Assembly: GCF_003850245.1 (NCBI RefSeq)
Contig: NZ_CP031015.1
Coordinates: 2,108,001-2,172,000, forward strand
DNA length: 64,000 bases
Direction: 5' to 3'
DNA from: Microbacterium sp. ABRD28
Lineage (GTDB): Bacteria; Actinomycetota; Actinomycetes; Actinomycetales; Microbacteriaceae
Of the stretch, positions 17,284-28,085 are shown piece after piece. The stretch's first letter is position 1. The number at the start of each line of letters is the position of its first letter. The notes below the pieces were generated by a model. The model was not told where the DNA came from. It made no database searches and saw nothing but the letters and a program-made list of their open reading frames with translations. Both the position numbers and the translations under genes were made by a program.

Positions 17284-18069
17284 TCAGGATGCAGCGCGCC
17301 GCCGGTCCTCTGCGCCTCCAGGCGTCCAGAGGAGATCATCGAGGTGCCGGCCGGCGGCGACCGGATGGCCCCCGCGCAGGACGAGCACCTGTGCGTCGAG
17401 GTCGCGTGCCACGTCTTCCTCGTTCGTCACGATGACGCTGGCCATGCCGACGTCATCGCGACGACGCCGGATGGCGTCATGCGCCGCACGTCGCACTTCG
17501 ACATCCATGTTGGCGAAGGGTTCGTCGGCGAGGAATACCTTCGGCTGGAGCATGAGGGCTCGCGCGAACGCCACGCGCTGGCGCATGCCTGCGCTGAGTT
17601 CGTAGGGGTACTTCGCCGCCGCCCCCAGCGGCAGCATCATCTCGTCGAGCAGTGCGGCGACCCGGATCGACAGCGCCCGCTGATTGACACGACGATCGCG
17701 GCTGGTCACCGGCTCGGCGATCGTCTCGGACACCGTCAGCCGTGCGGGGAGCTTCGCTCCGGCTCCCTGCGGCAGGAAGCCGGCCACGTAGGTCAGAACC
17801 CGATGCTTGCGCCCCGGGCGGCGAACCGAGATGCCCTCGACCAGAGCGTCTCCGCCGACCACACCGAGATCGGCCGGGGCGAACCCCGCGAGCGTCATCA
17901 GCAGGCTGGACTTTCCCGCGCCCGTCGGCCCCATCACCGCCAGCGTGCGGGCTCGCGGCAGTTGGAACGACACGCCCTCGACCACCCGGAGGGCGCCGGG
18001 ACGAGGGTTCCACGCCAGGGACAGATCACGGCTGTGGATCGCGACGTCATCGTCTCGTGGCGGGGCCAT
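17284..18069 (-). CDS. ABC transporter ATP-binding protein without adjacent permease
   Basis: A 261-residue ATPase with Walker A GPTGAGKS, signature LSAGMRQRV, Walker B VFLADEP and a switch region VIVTNEED in place of the usual final His. The start ATG at 18069 gives MAPPRDDDVAIHSRDL; an open frame upstream runs into dnaG. It follows dnaG by 43 bases on the same strand. No permease or binding protein lies nearby, so the partner must be encoded elsewhere, or this may be a non-transport or degenerate ATPase: the H-loop histidine appears to be Asn. Confidence 0.85.
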   Translation of the reverse strand: MAPPRDDDVAIHSRDLSLAWNPRPGALRVVEGVSFQLPRARTLAVMGPTGAGKSSLLMTLAGFAPADLGVVGGDALVEGISVRRPGRKHRVLTYVAGFLPQGAGAKLPARLTVSETIAEPVTSRDRRVNQRALSIRVAALLDEMMLPLGAAAKYPYELSAGMRQRVAFARALMLQPKVFLADEPFANMDVEVRRAAHDAIRRRRDDVGMASVIVTNEEDVARDLDAQVLVLRGGHPVAAGRHLDDLLWTPGGAEDRRRAAS

Positions 18070-18112
18070 AGCCCCATCATGCCTGGTCAGCGAGGCGCCG
18101 GCGACCGAACGT

Positions 18113-20026
18113 TCAGCTTTCGGCCGTGACCACCTGCCGATCGTGGTCGAGTTCACGCAGACGCAGTCGAACCGCGCGGCCCTCCTCGGAATCGGGTGCC
18201 ACCCGCTGAATGGCACGGAGCAGTTCGCGCTTCTCCTCTTCGATACCGCGCAGGACGACGCGACGGGCGAGATCGGCCGTGGAGGCGACGGCGGCGTCGT
18301 CGGTCAGCGCGGGGAAGGCGCGCGTCAGAAGCTCGGCGGCGAGCGACCGGTAGGGCTCCCGCACCTCCGACACCGCATCCGCAGCCCACCCCATCCGATC
18401 CATGTCCGGGACGATCGCGAGGGTCTGCCGGACGGCTTCGAGTGCGGGTACCCGGAAGGGCTGCGCCAACGCGCGGCTGCGAAGTGCCGCGTCGATCCGA
18501 TGTCCGAACTGCAGGAAGCCCGTGAGGGCGTCGCGCTCGAGGGCGGCGTCGGCTGTGCGAGGCAAGGTCGCCACGCTCGGACGGACGTGCTGGTCCTCCC
18601 CTGCCGGAGGAAGATCCTCGACGGGACGACCGCCGCGCCCACCCGCGCGGTCCGCATCGCCGTCGCGCGCGTTCTTGTTCCGCGGCTCACCGGCGTGATC
18701 GCGCGCGGCGCCGCGCGCCGCACGTTCGACGGCGGCCGAGACCTCCCCCAGGTCGAGCCCGAGCCGGCGGGCGAGGACGCGGGTGTAGCCCGGACGGAGG
18801 GCCGGGTCGCGAATCTCCGCCACGATCGGCGCCGCGGCTCCGAGCGCACCTGCGCGCCCCTCCACGGACGCGAGGTCGAACCCCGCCAACCGCTGGTCGA
18901 TCACGAACTCGAACATGGGCGCCTTGTGGTCCATGAGGGCGCGCACCGCGGCATCCCCCTTCGACATGCGGAGATCGCACGGGTCCAGGCCCTCGGGTGC
19001 GACCGCGACGTACGTCTGCGCGGCGAACCGCTTCTCGTCGCCGAAGGCGCGCAGCGCCGCCTTCTGGCCCGCGGCGTCGGGATCGAAGGTGAAGACCACC
19101 TCGCCGGCCGCGCTGTCATCACCCATCACGCGACGCAGCACCGTGATGTGATCGGTTCCGAACGCGGTGCCGCAGGTGGCGACGGCGGTGGTGACCCCCG
19201 CGAGGTGGCAGGCCATCACATCGGTGTAGCCCTCGACCACCACCACGCGGTGATCGCGCGAGATGTCGCGCTTGGCGAGGTCGAGCCCGTAGAGCACCTG
19301 CGCCTTGCGGTAGATCGGGGTCTCCGGGGTGTTGAGGTACTTCGGTCCGCCATCGTCCTCGTAGAGCTTCCGCGCCCCGAAGCCGATCACCTGGCCGGTG
19401 ACGTCGCGAATGGGCCAGACCAGGCGGCCGCGGAACCGGTCGTACACACCGCGCTGACCCTGCGAGACCAACCCCGCGGTCGTGAGTTCCTCGCGGCTGA
19501 ATCCCTGGGCGGTCAGGTGGTCCATCAGGTGCGACCACCCCCGGGGCGCGTACCCCACGCCGAAGTGCGCGGCCGCGCCGGCGTCGAATCCGCGCTCTCC
19601 GAGGAAAGTGCGTGCCGCGGCGGCGTCCGGAGTGACGAGCTGGGAGCGGAAGTACTCCCCCGCCGCCGCGTTGGCCGCATAGAGCCGGCTGCGTCCGGTC
19701 GTCTCGGGCGCAGCACCGCCGTCCTCGTAGTGGAGCGCGTACCCGATCCGTCCGGCGAGACGTTCGACCGCCTCGGTGAATGACACGTGGTCCATCTTCC
19801 GGAGGAAGGTGTAGACGTCCCCCGACTCGCCGCACCCGAAGCAGTGGTAAAAGCCGACCTGGGGGCGGACGTGGAAGCTCGGGCTGCGCTCGTCATGGAA
19901 GGGGCAGAGGCCCTTCAACGACCCGACGCCCGCGGATTTCAGAGCCACGCGCTCGCCGATGATGTCACCGATGTTGGTGCGGGCCTTCACTTCCTCCACA
20001 TCGGCCTGACGGATGCGCCCGGCCAT
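18113..20026 (-). CDS. dnaG: DNA primase
   Basis: DnaG makes RNA primers at the replication fork. The 637-residue protein has an N-terminal CHC2 zinc domain (CPFH near 41 and CFGC near 62), the primase fold, and a Toprim domain with VVVVEGYTDVMA (catalytic Glu) and FTFDPDAAG. A low-complexity Arg/Asp/Gly-rich linker (about 445-490) precedes the helicase-interaction domain. The ATG shares one base with the dgt stop (TGATG), so dgt and dnaG are translationally coupled. Confidence 0.97.
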   Translation of the reverse strand: MAGRIRQADVEEVKARTNIGDIIGERVALKSAGVGSLKGLCPFHDERSPSFHVRPQVGFYHCFGCGESGDVYTFLRKMDHVSFTEAVERLAGRIGYALHYEDGGAAPETTGRSRLYAANAAAGEYFRSQLVTPDAAAARTFLGERGFDAGAAAHFGVGYAPRGWSHLMDHLTAQGFSREELTTAGLVSQGQRGVYDRFRGRLVWPIRDVTGQVIGFGARKLYEDDGGPKYLNTPETPIYRKAQVLYGLDLAKRDISRDHRVVVVEGYTDVMACHLAGVTTAVATCGTAFGTDHITVLRRVMGDDSAAGEVVFTFDPDAAGQKAALRAFGDEKRFAAQTYVAVAPEGLDPCDLRMSKGDAAVRALMDHKAPMFEFVIDQRLAGFDLASVEGRAGALGAAAPIVAEIRDPALRPGYTRVLARRLGLDLGEVSAAVERAARGAARDHAGEPRNKNARDGDADRAGGRGGRPVEDLPPAGEDQHVRPSVATLPRTADAALERDALTGFLQFGHRIDAALRSRALAQPFRVPALEAVRQTLAIVPDMDRMGWAADAVSEVREPYRSLAAELLTRAFPALTDDAAVASTADLARRVVLRGIEEEKRELLRAIQRVAPDSEEGRAVRLRLRELDHDRQVVTAES

Positions 20027-21438
20027 CAGCGCGGCACCGATTCCGCCGTCGGACGTCGCGAGCCAGGAGCCCAGATTCCGAGCGCGGCGGCGTCGATCTC
20101 ACCCACCAGGCGCGTGTGCCAGGCGATGGCGAGCTGATCGGTGAGGCTCGCGACCTGATCGACGATGACCCGTCGACGTGCGCTCTCGGTCTCGGCGGAG
20201 ACGAAGTCCTCTGCGTGCATGGCGTCGAGGTGCGCCGGCTCGTCCCACAGCGCCGTCGCGAGTCGCTTGAGCGCGCGACGCTGCTCTTTGTAGAGGGTCT
20301 TCCGCCCGTCGATCGAGACCACCGTCGCACCGATGATGCCCTTGAGAACCGCCATCTCCGCCTCGATGACACGCGGCACCACGACATGGGCACGGTACCG
20401 GGTGAGGACAGAGGCGTCGTAGGCATCGCGGGTGGCGGTCGTCGCCGCACGGGCGAAACGACCGATGAGATCCGAGGTCAGGTTCTTCAGCCGGGCAAGA
20501 TCCTGGCGTGTGCCGCGGAACTCGATGATCCATTCCGGAAGGCGCATCAGCCGATAGAGCGCATCGGCCAGCTCGTCGCGGGCGAAGTCGAACCCCACCC
20601 AGGTCTGGACGGCTGTGAGGAGATGCTCGTGCTCGGCGGGGTCGGCAAGGCGGGCGGGGTCGAGGTAACCGTTGACGACGGCGTCTTCGAAGTCGTGGAC
20701 CGAGTAGGCGATGTCGTCGGAGAGGTCCATGACCTCGGCCTCGATGCACCGCACCCGCCCCGGGGCGCCCTCGCGCATCCAACGGAAAACCGGCTCGTCA
20801 TCCGGGTAGACGCCGAACTTCAGCCGACCGCCGGGATCGGGCACCGGATGGTCGGCGGTCCACGGATACTTGCACGTCGCGTCGAGGCTCGCGCGGGTGA
20901 GATTCAGTCCGACGCTCCGGCCGGCGGGGTCGAACACTTTCGGTTCGAGTCGCGAGAGGATACGGAGGGTCTGCGCATTGCCTTCGAAGCCGCCGATGTC
21001 GTCGGCCCAGTCGTTGAGCGCGCGCTCTCCGTTGTGACCGAAGGGCGGATGCCCGAGGTCATGGCTGAGGCACGCGGTGTCGACCACATCGGGCGAGAGC
21101 CGGAGAGCGGTTGCGAGCTCGCGCCCGACCTGGGCGACCTCGAGCGAGTGCGTCAGTCGGTTGCGTGCGAAATCCGCGGGGCTGGCCGGACTCAGCACCT
21201 GCGTCTTCGCTGCCAGCCGACGCAATGCCGCGGAGTGGAGCACGCGGGCGCGATCCCGTGCGAAGTCATCGCGCTGGGACCGATGGGTCTCGGTGTGGAA
21301 GCGCTCGGCGTCACCGTCGTCATAGCCGGTCGGTCGACCGGGTGCCACGCCGAGTCCTGCTCCGCCGTTCCACGCTGCGGAGGAGCCGTGACCGGCCGCG
21401 CCCTCGCTCGCCGGGAATGCCGCCACCGGGTCAGCCAC
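20026..21438 (-). CDS. dgt: Deoxyguanosinetriphosphate triphosphohydrolase
   Basis: Dgt hydrolyses dNTPs to the nucleoside and triphosphate, limiting the dNTP pool. The 470-residue HD-domain protein carries SHDLGHPPFGHNGE (metal-binding HD pair) near residue 129 and an earlier His in the VLHSAALRRLAAKTQV region. The GTG at 21438 overlaps the dus stop, suggesting coupling. Another GTG at 21348 has a better ribosome site (GGAGCAGGA) and would remove a low-complexity 30-residue leader, so the exact start is uncertain. It lies in the order dus-dgt-dnaG. Confidence 0.93.
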   Translation of the reverse strand: MADPVAAFPASEGAAGHGSSAAWNGGAGLGVAPGRPTGYDDGDAERFHTETHRSQRDDFARDRARVLHSAALRRLAAKTQVLSPASPADFARNRLTHSLEVAQVGRELATALRLSPDVVDTACLSHDLGHPPFGHNGERALNDWADDIGGFEGNAQTLRILSRLEPKVFDPAGRSVGLNLTRASLDATCKYPWTADHPVPDPGGRLKFGVYPDDEPVFRWMREGAPGRVRCIEAEVMDLSDDIAYSVHDFEDAVVNGYLDPARLADPAEHEHLLTAVQTWVGFDFARDELADALYRLMRLPEWIIEFRGTRQDLARLKNLTSDLIGRFARAATTATRDAYDASVLTRYRAHVVVPRVIEAEMAVLKGIIGATVVSIDGRKTLYKEQRRALKRLATALWDEPAHLDAMHAEDFVSAETESARRRVIVDQVASLTDQLAIAWHTRLVGEIDAAALGIWAPGSRRPTAESVPR

Positions 21439-22597
21439 CGCTGTGATCGAGTTCGGCCTCGGCGAGGGCGGTGGAGGCGTCGGCCCCGATGTCGCGGGAG
21501 TCGAGCCATCCGTCCGGCAACGCCGGCCGCTTGGGCGTGCCGGCGCGGCCGCGCTGGCCCTCGGCGGGTGCGCCCGGGTACGGGGCGTCGAGGTCGAGGG
21601 TGGCGAGGAGTTCGTCGATCTCCGCGAGCGTGGACACCGTCGCCAGCCGAGCCCGGGTGTCGCCCCCCACCGGGTAACCCTTGAAATACCACGCGACGTG
21701 CTTGCGGATGTCGCGGCACCCTCGACCCTCGTCGTCGAAGAATTCCACGAGTAGTTCGGCGTGCCGTCGGAAGGCGCGTGCGACGAACGCGAGGGTGGCG
21801 TCGACAGGCTCTCCGGCGGCGCTCCCGTCCCTGCCCAGGGCGCGGGCGAGATCGCCGAACAGCCAGGGGCGGCCGAGGCACCCGCGGCCGACGACGACCC
21901 CGTCGCATCCGGTCTCCGCCATCATGCGCACCGCGTCCTCGGCAGACCAGATGTCGCCGTTCCCGAGAACCGGGATGCTGGTGACGGCCTCCTTCAGCGC
22001 CGAGATCGCCGCCCAGTCGGCTGTGCCGGAATAGAACTGCGAGGCCGTCCGCGCGTGGAGGGCGACGGCCGAGATGCCGGCGTCCTCGGCGATCCGGCCT
22101 GCGTCGAGGTACGTCAGGTGATCGTCGTCGATGCCCTTGCGCATTTTGACCGTGACCGGGATGTCTCCCCCGGCGCGTGCCGCACGGGTGACGATGTCGC
22201 GGAACAGGTCGCGCTTCCAGGGGAGCGCCGCGCCCCCGCCTTTGCGCGTGACCTTCGGCACCGGGCAGCCGAAGTTCAGGTCGATGTGGTCGGCACGGTC
22301 CTCTTCGACGAGGAGCCTCACGGCGGCTTCGACCGTGGTGGGGTCGACGCCGTACAACTGGATCGAACGCGGGACCTCGGACTCGTGGTGGGTGATCAGA
22401 CGCATCGTGGTCGCGTTGCGCTCCACCAGCGCGCGCGAGGTGATCATCTCGCTGACGTAGAGGCCGGCACCGTACTCACGGCAGAGACGGCGGAAGGCGG
22501 TGTTGGTGATACCGGCCATGGGCGCGAGCACGACCGGTGCGTCCAGGGTCAGCGGACCGATCCGAAGGGTCGGGGCTGGGGCGACGGCGAGTGACAC
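21431..22597 (-). CDS. dusB: tRNA-dihydrouridine synthase, DusB type
   Basis: This FMN enzyme reduces specific uridines in tRNA to dihydrouridine. The 388-residue protein has the barrel start VVLAPMAGITNTAFRRL, the catalytic Cys in LNFGCPVPKVTRKGGGAAL, the phosphate-binding VVVGRGCLGRPWLF and a C-terminal helical tRNA-binding domain. The start is GTG 22597. GAGAAT ends six bases before it, and GGGAGAA could also act as a ribosome site. It heads the dus-dgt-dnaG-ABC run and is divergent from the thiol peroxidase gene. Confidence 0.93.
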   Translation of the reverse strand: MSLAVAPAPTLRIGPLTLDAPVVLAPMAGITNTAFRRLCREYGAGLYVSEMITSRALVERNATTMRLITHHESEVPRSIQLYGVDPTTVEAAVRLLVEEDRADHIDLNFGCPVPKVTRKGGGAALPWKRDLFRDIVTRAARAGGDIPVTVKMRKGIDDDHLTYLDAGRIAEDAGISAVALHARTASQFYSGTADWAAISALKEAVTSIPVLGNGDIWSAEDAVRMMAETGCDGVVVGRGCLGRPWLFGDLARALGRDGSAAGEPVDATLAFVARAFRRHAELLVEFFDDEGRGCRDIRKHVAWYFKGYPVGGDTRARLATVSTLAEIDELLATLDLDAPYPGAPAEGQRGRAGTPKRPALPDGWLDSRDIGADASTALAEAELDHSGG

Positions 22598-22603
22598 CTC
22601 TGT

Positions 22604-22609
22604 ATTCTC
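22604..22609 (-). promoter_or_regulatory. Possible -10 for dusB
   Basis: GAGAAT on the minus strand, preceded by TGG (extended -10 like), ends six bases before the GTG at 22597. It overlaps what could be a Shine-Dalgarno, so either reading is possible. Confidence 0.3.
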
Positions 22610-22642
22610 CCATCCTCGCGGCCGGGGTCGCGAAAGCGGATT

Positions 22643-22648
22643 TAGCCT
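22643..22648 (+). promoter_or_regulatory. -10 of leaderless promoter, thiol peroxidase gene
   Basis: TAGCCT ends six bases before the ATG at 22655. Confidence 0.5.
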
Positions 22649-22654
22649 GGGGAT

Positions 22655-23161
22655 ATGACCTCCGAAGCCACCCTCACCGATCTGCGTTCCATCCCGTTCA
22701 CGACCGCTGACGGCGGCATGGCGACGCTCGGCGATTACGCCGACCAGGTCGTGCTGGTCGTCAACGTCGCCTCCCGCTGCGGCCTGGCACCGCAGTACGA
22801 GCAGCTCGAGGAGCTCCAGCGCACGTACGGCGACCGGGGCTTCATCGTGCTCGGCTTCCCCTGCAACCAGTTCATGGGGCAGGAGCCGGGATCGATGGAG
22901 GAGATCCTCGAGTACTGCGCCACGACCTGGGGCGTGACCTTTCCGATCCAGGAGAAGGTGAAGGTCAACGGCAACGGTGCGGCGCCGGTGTACAAGGCAC
23001 TTAAGCGCGCCAAGGACCTCGAGGGCAAGAAGGGGCCGATCATCTGGAACTTCGAGAAGTTCCTCATCACCCCCTCGGGCCAGGTTCACCGCTTCCGGCC
23101 GAACGTCAAGCCCGACGACCCCGCCATCATCTCGGTGATCGAGCAGAACCTCCCCCGCTGA
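22655..23161 (+). CDS. Glutathione peroxidase-fold thiol peroxidase (Cys type)
   Basis: A 168-residue peroxidase of the GPx fold. The peroxidatic residue is Cys42 (NVASRCGLAPQY), not selenocysteine. FPCNQFMGQEPG (68-79) and WNF (131-133) complete the family motifs. Cys88 (EEILEYCATTWG) sits where thioredoxin-dependent GPx enzymes keep the resolving cysteine, so thioredoxin rather than glutathione is the likely reductant; actinobacteria generally lack glutathione. It converges on a DsbA-family gene, another thiol enzyme. Confidence 0.94.
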   Translation: MTSEATLTDLRSIPFTTADGGMATLGDYADQVVLVVNVASRCGLAPQYEQLEELQRTYGDRGFIVLGFPCNQFMGQEPGSMEEILEYCATTWGVTFPIQEKVKVNGNGAAPVYKALKRAKDLEGKKGPIIWNFEKFLITPSGQVHRFRPNVKPDDPAIISVIEQNLPR

Positions 23162-23182
23162 GGCCGCCCCGGCGGTCCGCCC

Positions 23183-23877
23183 TCAGCCGGCGCTCGCGGC
23201 GGGTTCGGCCTCGGCTGTCGAGCGGCGCTCCGACCACACCTGACGCAGGATCTGCGCGAAGGCCTCAGGGGGCTGGGCCCGGAGACGCCGTAGGTGCCGT
23301 CGATCACGTAGAACGGCACCCCGGAGATGCCGTACGCCTGCGCCTGCGCCTGATCGCGGCGCACGTCCAGCTCGAATCGATCCGTGGCGACGACCTCGCG
23401 GGCCGCGTCGCCGTCGAGACCGGCGTCCGCGGCGAGCCGCACGAGCTCGTCGTCCGCACCGATGTGCCGGCCCTCGGTGAAGTACGCCGACATCAGCCGT
23501 TCGACCAGCTCCAGCTGCCGGCCGTTCTCCTTGGCGAAGTGCAGCAGCCGGTGGGCCTTGCCGGTGTTGGCATGGTGGAGGAGATCGTAGCGGTACGCCA
23601 GTCCCGATCCCTTGGCGACCTCGGTCACGCGGTCGATCATCTGCTGGGCCTCGTCGCGGCTCACGCCCTTGCGCTCGGCGAGGTAGTCCACCTCGCTACC
23701 GTCGTAGTCCGGCGGAGTGTCGGGGGCGAGCTCGTAGGAGTGGTAGACGATCTCGACCTCGGGAGCATCAGCGTCGGTCCGGGTCTGGGCGAGGCCCGCT
23801 TCGAGGTTGCGCTTGCCGATGTAGCACCACGGGCAGGCGATGTCGCTCCATACGTCGAGCCGGAGGGGTTCAGTCAT
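23183..23877 (-). pseudogene. DsbA-family (FrnE-like) oxidoreductase with a frameshift near its 3' end
   Basis: The protein starts MTEPLRLDVWSDIACPWCYIGKRN-like with active site CPWC at residues 15-18, and stays in frame through GISGVPFYVIDGTYGVSG (about residue 200). A single missing base near 23276-23282 then shifts the frame: as written it runs antisense through the end of the peroxidase gene to 23086 with an Arg/Pro-rich tail. Restoring one base gives the family-typical PPEAFAQILRQVWSERRS and a stop at 23183-23185. It is either a sequencing error in a GC run or a real recent frameshift; only about the last 35 residues are affected, and the active site and cis-Pro (GVPF) are intact. Confidence 0.8.
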
Positions 23878-23906
23878 ATCGATCACAACCATCCCCGGCA
23901 GCCTCG

Positions 23907-24734
23907 CTATTCCTGCCGATCGTGATCGGCGATGTCGGATGTCGGCTGATCGACCGCCCCGCCGAAGCGGCGGTCGCGGTCGAGATACAGATCGATCGCG
24001 CGCCAGAGATCGGCGCGGGAGAAATCCGGCCACAGGGTGTCGAGGAAGACGAACTCGGCGTAGGCCGACTCCCACAGCAGGAAGTTCGAGGTCCGCTGTT
24101 CGCCGCTGGAGCGGATGAACAGGTCGACGTCGGGCATGTCGGGCTGGTAGAGGTGGCGGCGGATGACCTTCTCGTTGATCGCCGACGGGCGCATCCGCCC
24201 GGCAGCGACCTCGCCGGCGATGGCGCGCATGGCGTCGACCAACTCGATGCGGCCGCCGTAATTGATGCACATGGTGAGGGTCAGGACGTCATTGCCGGCC
24301 GTCAGTCTCTCGGCGAACTGCAGCTCCTTGATCACCGAGGTCCACAGCCGGGGCTTCCGGCCCGCCCAGCGGATCCGCACACCCCACTCGTTGAGCTGGT
24401 CGCGCCGCCGGTGCAGCACATCCCGGTTGTACCCCATGAGGAAGCGGACCTCATCAGGCGAGCGGGCCCAGTTCTCGGTCGAGAACGCGTAGACGCTCAA
24501 ATGCCGCACGCCGGCCTGGATGGCGCCGGCGACGACGTCCAGCAGCACTTCCTCGCCCGCTTTGTGCCCTTCCACCCGGGTGAGGCCCTGACGGTTGGCC
24601 CAGCGGCCGTTCCCGTCCATGACGATCGCGACGTGGCGCGGCACGGCGCCCGGGAACGCCGGCGGGTGGACGCCGGTCCAATCGAGCGGACGGTAGGGCA
24701 CGGCGTCGCGATGCGTGTAGGGCTTCGGGGTCAT
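23907..24734 (-). CDS. uppS: Isoprenyl transferase (undecaprenyl diphosphate synthase family)
   Basis: This cis-prenyltransferase makes the polyprenyl diphosphate carrier for cell wall synthesis. The 275-residue protein has [13 protein letters not shown] with the catalytic Asp40, YAFSTENW, and the C-terminal [18 protein letters not shown] region. The ATG at 24734 overlaps the recO stop as ATGA, so recO and uppS are coupled. Chain length (decaprenyl or shorter) cannot be told by eye. Confidence 0.96.
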   Translation of the reverse strand: MTPKPYTHRDAVPYRPLDWTGVHPPAFPGAVPRHVAIVMDGNGRWANRQGLTRVEGHKAGEEVLLDVVAGAIQAGVRHLSVYAFSTENWARSPDEVRFLMGYNRDVLHRRRDQLNEWGVRIRWAGRKPRLWTSVIKELQFAERLTAGNDVLTLTMCINYGGRIELVDAMRAIAGEVAAGRMRPSAINEKVIRRHLYQPDMPDVDLFIRSSGEQRTSNFLLWESAYAEFVFLDTLWPDFSRADLWRAIDLYLDRDRRFGGAVDQPTSDIADHDRQE

Positions 24735-25459
24735 CGGACCGCCTCCACATGCTGGAGCGAGCGGATCCCGCGTTCGAGGTGCCACTGTGCGTAGGCGGCG
24801 ATGAGCCCGGACGCCGCACCCGCGGAGTGCGGGGTGGATGCGTCGACGATCTCCCACTCCCCCGCCATGAGTGCGGTGAGCAGTCCGATCGTGGCGGGAT
24901 CGATGTGCGCGGCACCGGTGGGGGCGCAGGCGGCGCACACGACACCCCCGAGCTGCGCGACGAACTGGTCGTGGGGCGCAGGCGCGCCGCAGCGTGCGCA
25001 TTCACCCAGGCCCGGTGCCCAGCCGGCGAGGGCCATCGCCCGCAGGAGGTAGGAATCCAGGATGCTGCGCGCGGCGTGATCCCCGCGCGCGAGCGCGCGC
25101 AGACCCCCGACCAGCAGCAGGTAATGCGGCGTGGCGGCTTCGGCGTCGTTCAGGCGATCGGCGGCTTCCACCATCGCGTGGGCGGCGGTGTAACGGTCGT
25201 AGTGCTGGGAGATCTCGGCGCCGTAGGAGCCGAGAGACTCGGCCTGCTGCACGATGTCGAGGGAGCGGCCGCGGGAGAACTGCACATCGGCGACCATGAA
25301 GGGCTCGAGGCGGGCGCCGAGACGGGAAGAGGTGCGACGCACCCCCTTCGCGACCGCGCGGATCTTGCCGCTGCGGCGGCCGAGGGCGGTGACGATGCGG
25401 TCCGCCTCCCCCAGCTTGTGGGTGCGCAGGACCACGACCTCGTCGCGATAGGTGGGCAC
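24731..25459 (-). CDS. recO: DNA repair protein RecO
   Basis: RecO loads RecA with RecR on gapped DNA. The 242-residue protein has the N-terminal OB fold ([21 protein letters not shown]) and a zinc site in CARCGAP...CAAC near residues 152-180. The start is GTG at 25459. A GATAAT -10 ends five bases before it, so the message is probably leaderless. It is divergent from the TRIC-family gene with only 36 bases between the start codons. Confidence 0.95.
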   Translation of the reverse strand: MPTYRDEVVVLRTHKLGEADRIVTALGRRSGKIRAVAKGVRRTSSRLGARLEPFMVADVQFSRGRSLDIVQQAESLGSYGAEISQHYDRYTAAHAMVEAADRLNDAEAATPHYLLLVGGLRALARGDHAARSILDSYLLRAMALAGWAPGLGECARCGAPAPHDQFVAQLGGVVCAACAPTGAAHIDPATIGLLTALMAGEWEIVDASTPHSAGAASGLIAAYAQWHLERGIRSLQHVEAVR

Positions 25460-25464
25460 ACTCG

Positions 25465-25470
25465 ATTATC
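25465..25470 (-). promoter_or_regulatory. -10 of leaderless promoter, recO
   Basis: GATAAT on the minus strand ends five bases before the GTG at 25459. Confidence 0.45.
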
Positions 25471-25483
25471 GCGTCCGTCGGGC

Positions 25484-25489
25484 CAGAAT
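25484..25489 (+). promoter_or_regulatory. -10 of leaderless promoter, TRIC-family gene
   Basis: CAGAAT ends six bases before the GTG at 25496 and lies back to back with the recO -10. Confidence 0.4.
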
Positions 25490-25495
25490 GGACGC

Positions 25496-26182
25496 GTGGA
25501 CGAGCCGCTCTTCGTGATTCCGCTGTGGGCAGACCTGACCGCGGTCGGGCTCGGTGGCATCCAGGGGGCGCTGTTCGCCTCGGGCTTCCGTGGTCAGCGA
25601 CGCCTGGACTTCCTCGGTGTGGCCATCATCGGCGTCGTGCTGGGGATGGGGGGCGGGCTCATCCGCGACCTGCTGCTGAACACCACCCCGGTGACCCTCC
25701 AGAGCAACTGGTATCTCATCACCGCGACCGTCGCGGCCCTTGTCGGCATGCTGCTGTCGGGCGTCTTCGCACGCCTGAACGCCGTGATCGTCGGTCTGGA
25801 CGCACTCTCGATGGGACTCTTCGGCGCGTTCGGCACGAGCAAGGCCCTGGCCCTCGGGCTCCCCGTCGTCCCCGCGGTGTTCGTCGGCGTCTGCGCCGCG
25901 GTGGGCGGTGGCATCCTCCGCGACATGCTGATGGGCGTGCCGATCGCGATCATGCACGTCGGATCGCTCTACGCGGTCGCCGCAGCGGTCGGGTGTTCCG
26001 TGCTCGCCGTGGTACACGCCTTCGGCGCGTCGCTCGCCGTGGCAGCGATCATCGGGATCGCGGTGACCGCCGTCATCCGGCTCCTCGCCGTGATCTTCGA
26101 CATCTCCCTGCCTGAACAGCGGGCGCTCTACCGCCGCAAGGTCGCCGTGGAGACCACCGGGATCCCGATCATCAAGCCGTGA
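25496..26182 (+). CDS. Trimeric intracellular cation (TRIC/UPF0126) family membrane protein
   Basis: A 228-residue membrane protein with seven hydrophobic helices built from two repeats, each with a GGGxxRD signature: GMGGGLIRDLLL and AVGGGILRDMLM. These match the TRIC channel family, which conducts monovalent cations. The start is GTG at 25496 (VDEPLFVIPLWADLTAVGLGG). The end is eight bases from the convergent leuA stop. Physiological cargo in bacteria is not settled. Confidence 0.9.
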   Translation: MDEPLFVIPLWADLTAVGLGGIQGALFASGFRGQRRLDFLGVAIIGVVLGMGGGLIRDLLLNTTPVTLQSNWYLITATVAALVGMLLSGVFARLNAVIVGLDALSMGLFGAFGTSKALALGLPVVPAVFVGVCAAVGGGILRDMLMGVPIAIMHVGSLYAVAAAVGCSVLAVVHAFGASLAVAAIIGIAVTAVIRLLAVIFDISLPEQRALYRRKVAVETTGIPIIKP

Positions 26183-26189
26183 GCTCCGC

Positions 26190-28013
<1,824 letters not shown>

Positions 28014-28031
<18 letters not shown>

Positions 28032-28067
28032 GCGGCGGCTAAGGAGAAGAAGCAGGCCGGCGCGCAT
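28014..28067 (-). CDS. leuL: leuA leader peptide (leucine-sensing attenuator peptide)
   Basis: A 17-residue open frame, MRAGLLLLLSRRGEASI, starts at ATG 28067 and ends at TAG 28016-28014, 63 bases before leuA. Five consecutive Leu codons are CTG CTT CTT CTC CTT; CTT is rare in such GC-rich genomes, which would sharpen stalling when leucyl-tRNA is scarce. Leader peptides with Leu runs upstream of leuA are known in actinobacteria. The start codon is preceded by a TACCAT -10 at six bases and no ribosome site, so the leader itself is probably leaderless. Confidence 0.85.
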
Positions 28068-28073
28068 GCGGCC

Positions 28074-28079
28074 ATGGTA
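28074..28079 (-). promoter_or_regulatory. -10 of the leuL-leuA promoter
   Basis: TACCAT on the minus strand ends six bases before the leader-peptide ATG. It gives leuA a promoter separate from era, whose stop is seven bases upstream of it. Confidence 0.5.
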
Positions 28080-28085
28080 GCAGGC

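Noticed and set aside
23086..24270. A single 394-codon gene covering the DsbA-family protein
   Set aside because: The first 131 codons are antisense to uppS-side sequence without a ribosome site, and the last part is out of the family frame after 23280. I annotate the family portion with a frameshift instead.
28073..28075. The upstream ATG at 28075 as start of the leuA leader
   Set aside because: It opens a different frame without the Leu run and continues past leuA's ribosome site region; the 28067 ATG gives the compact Leu-rich peptide.
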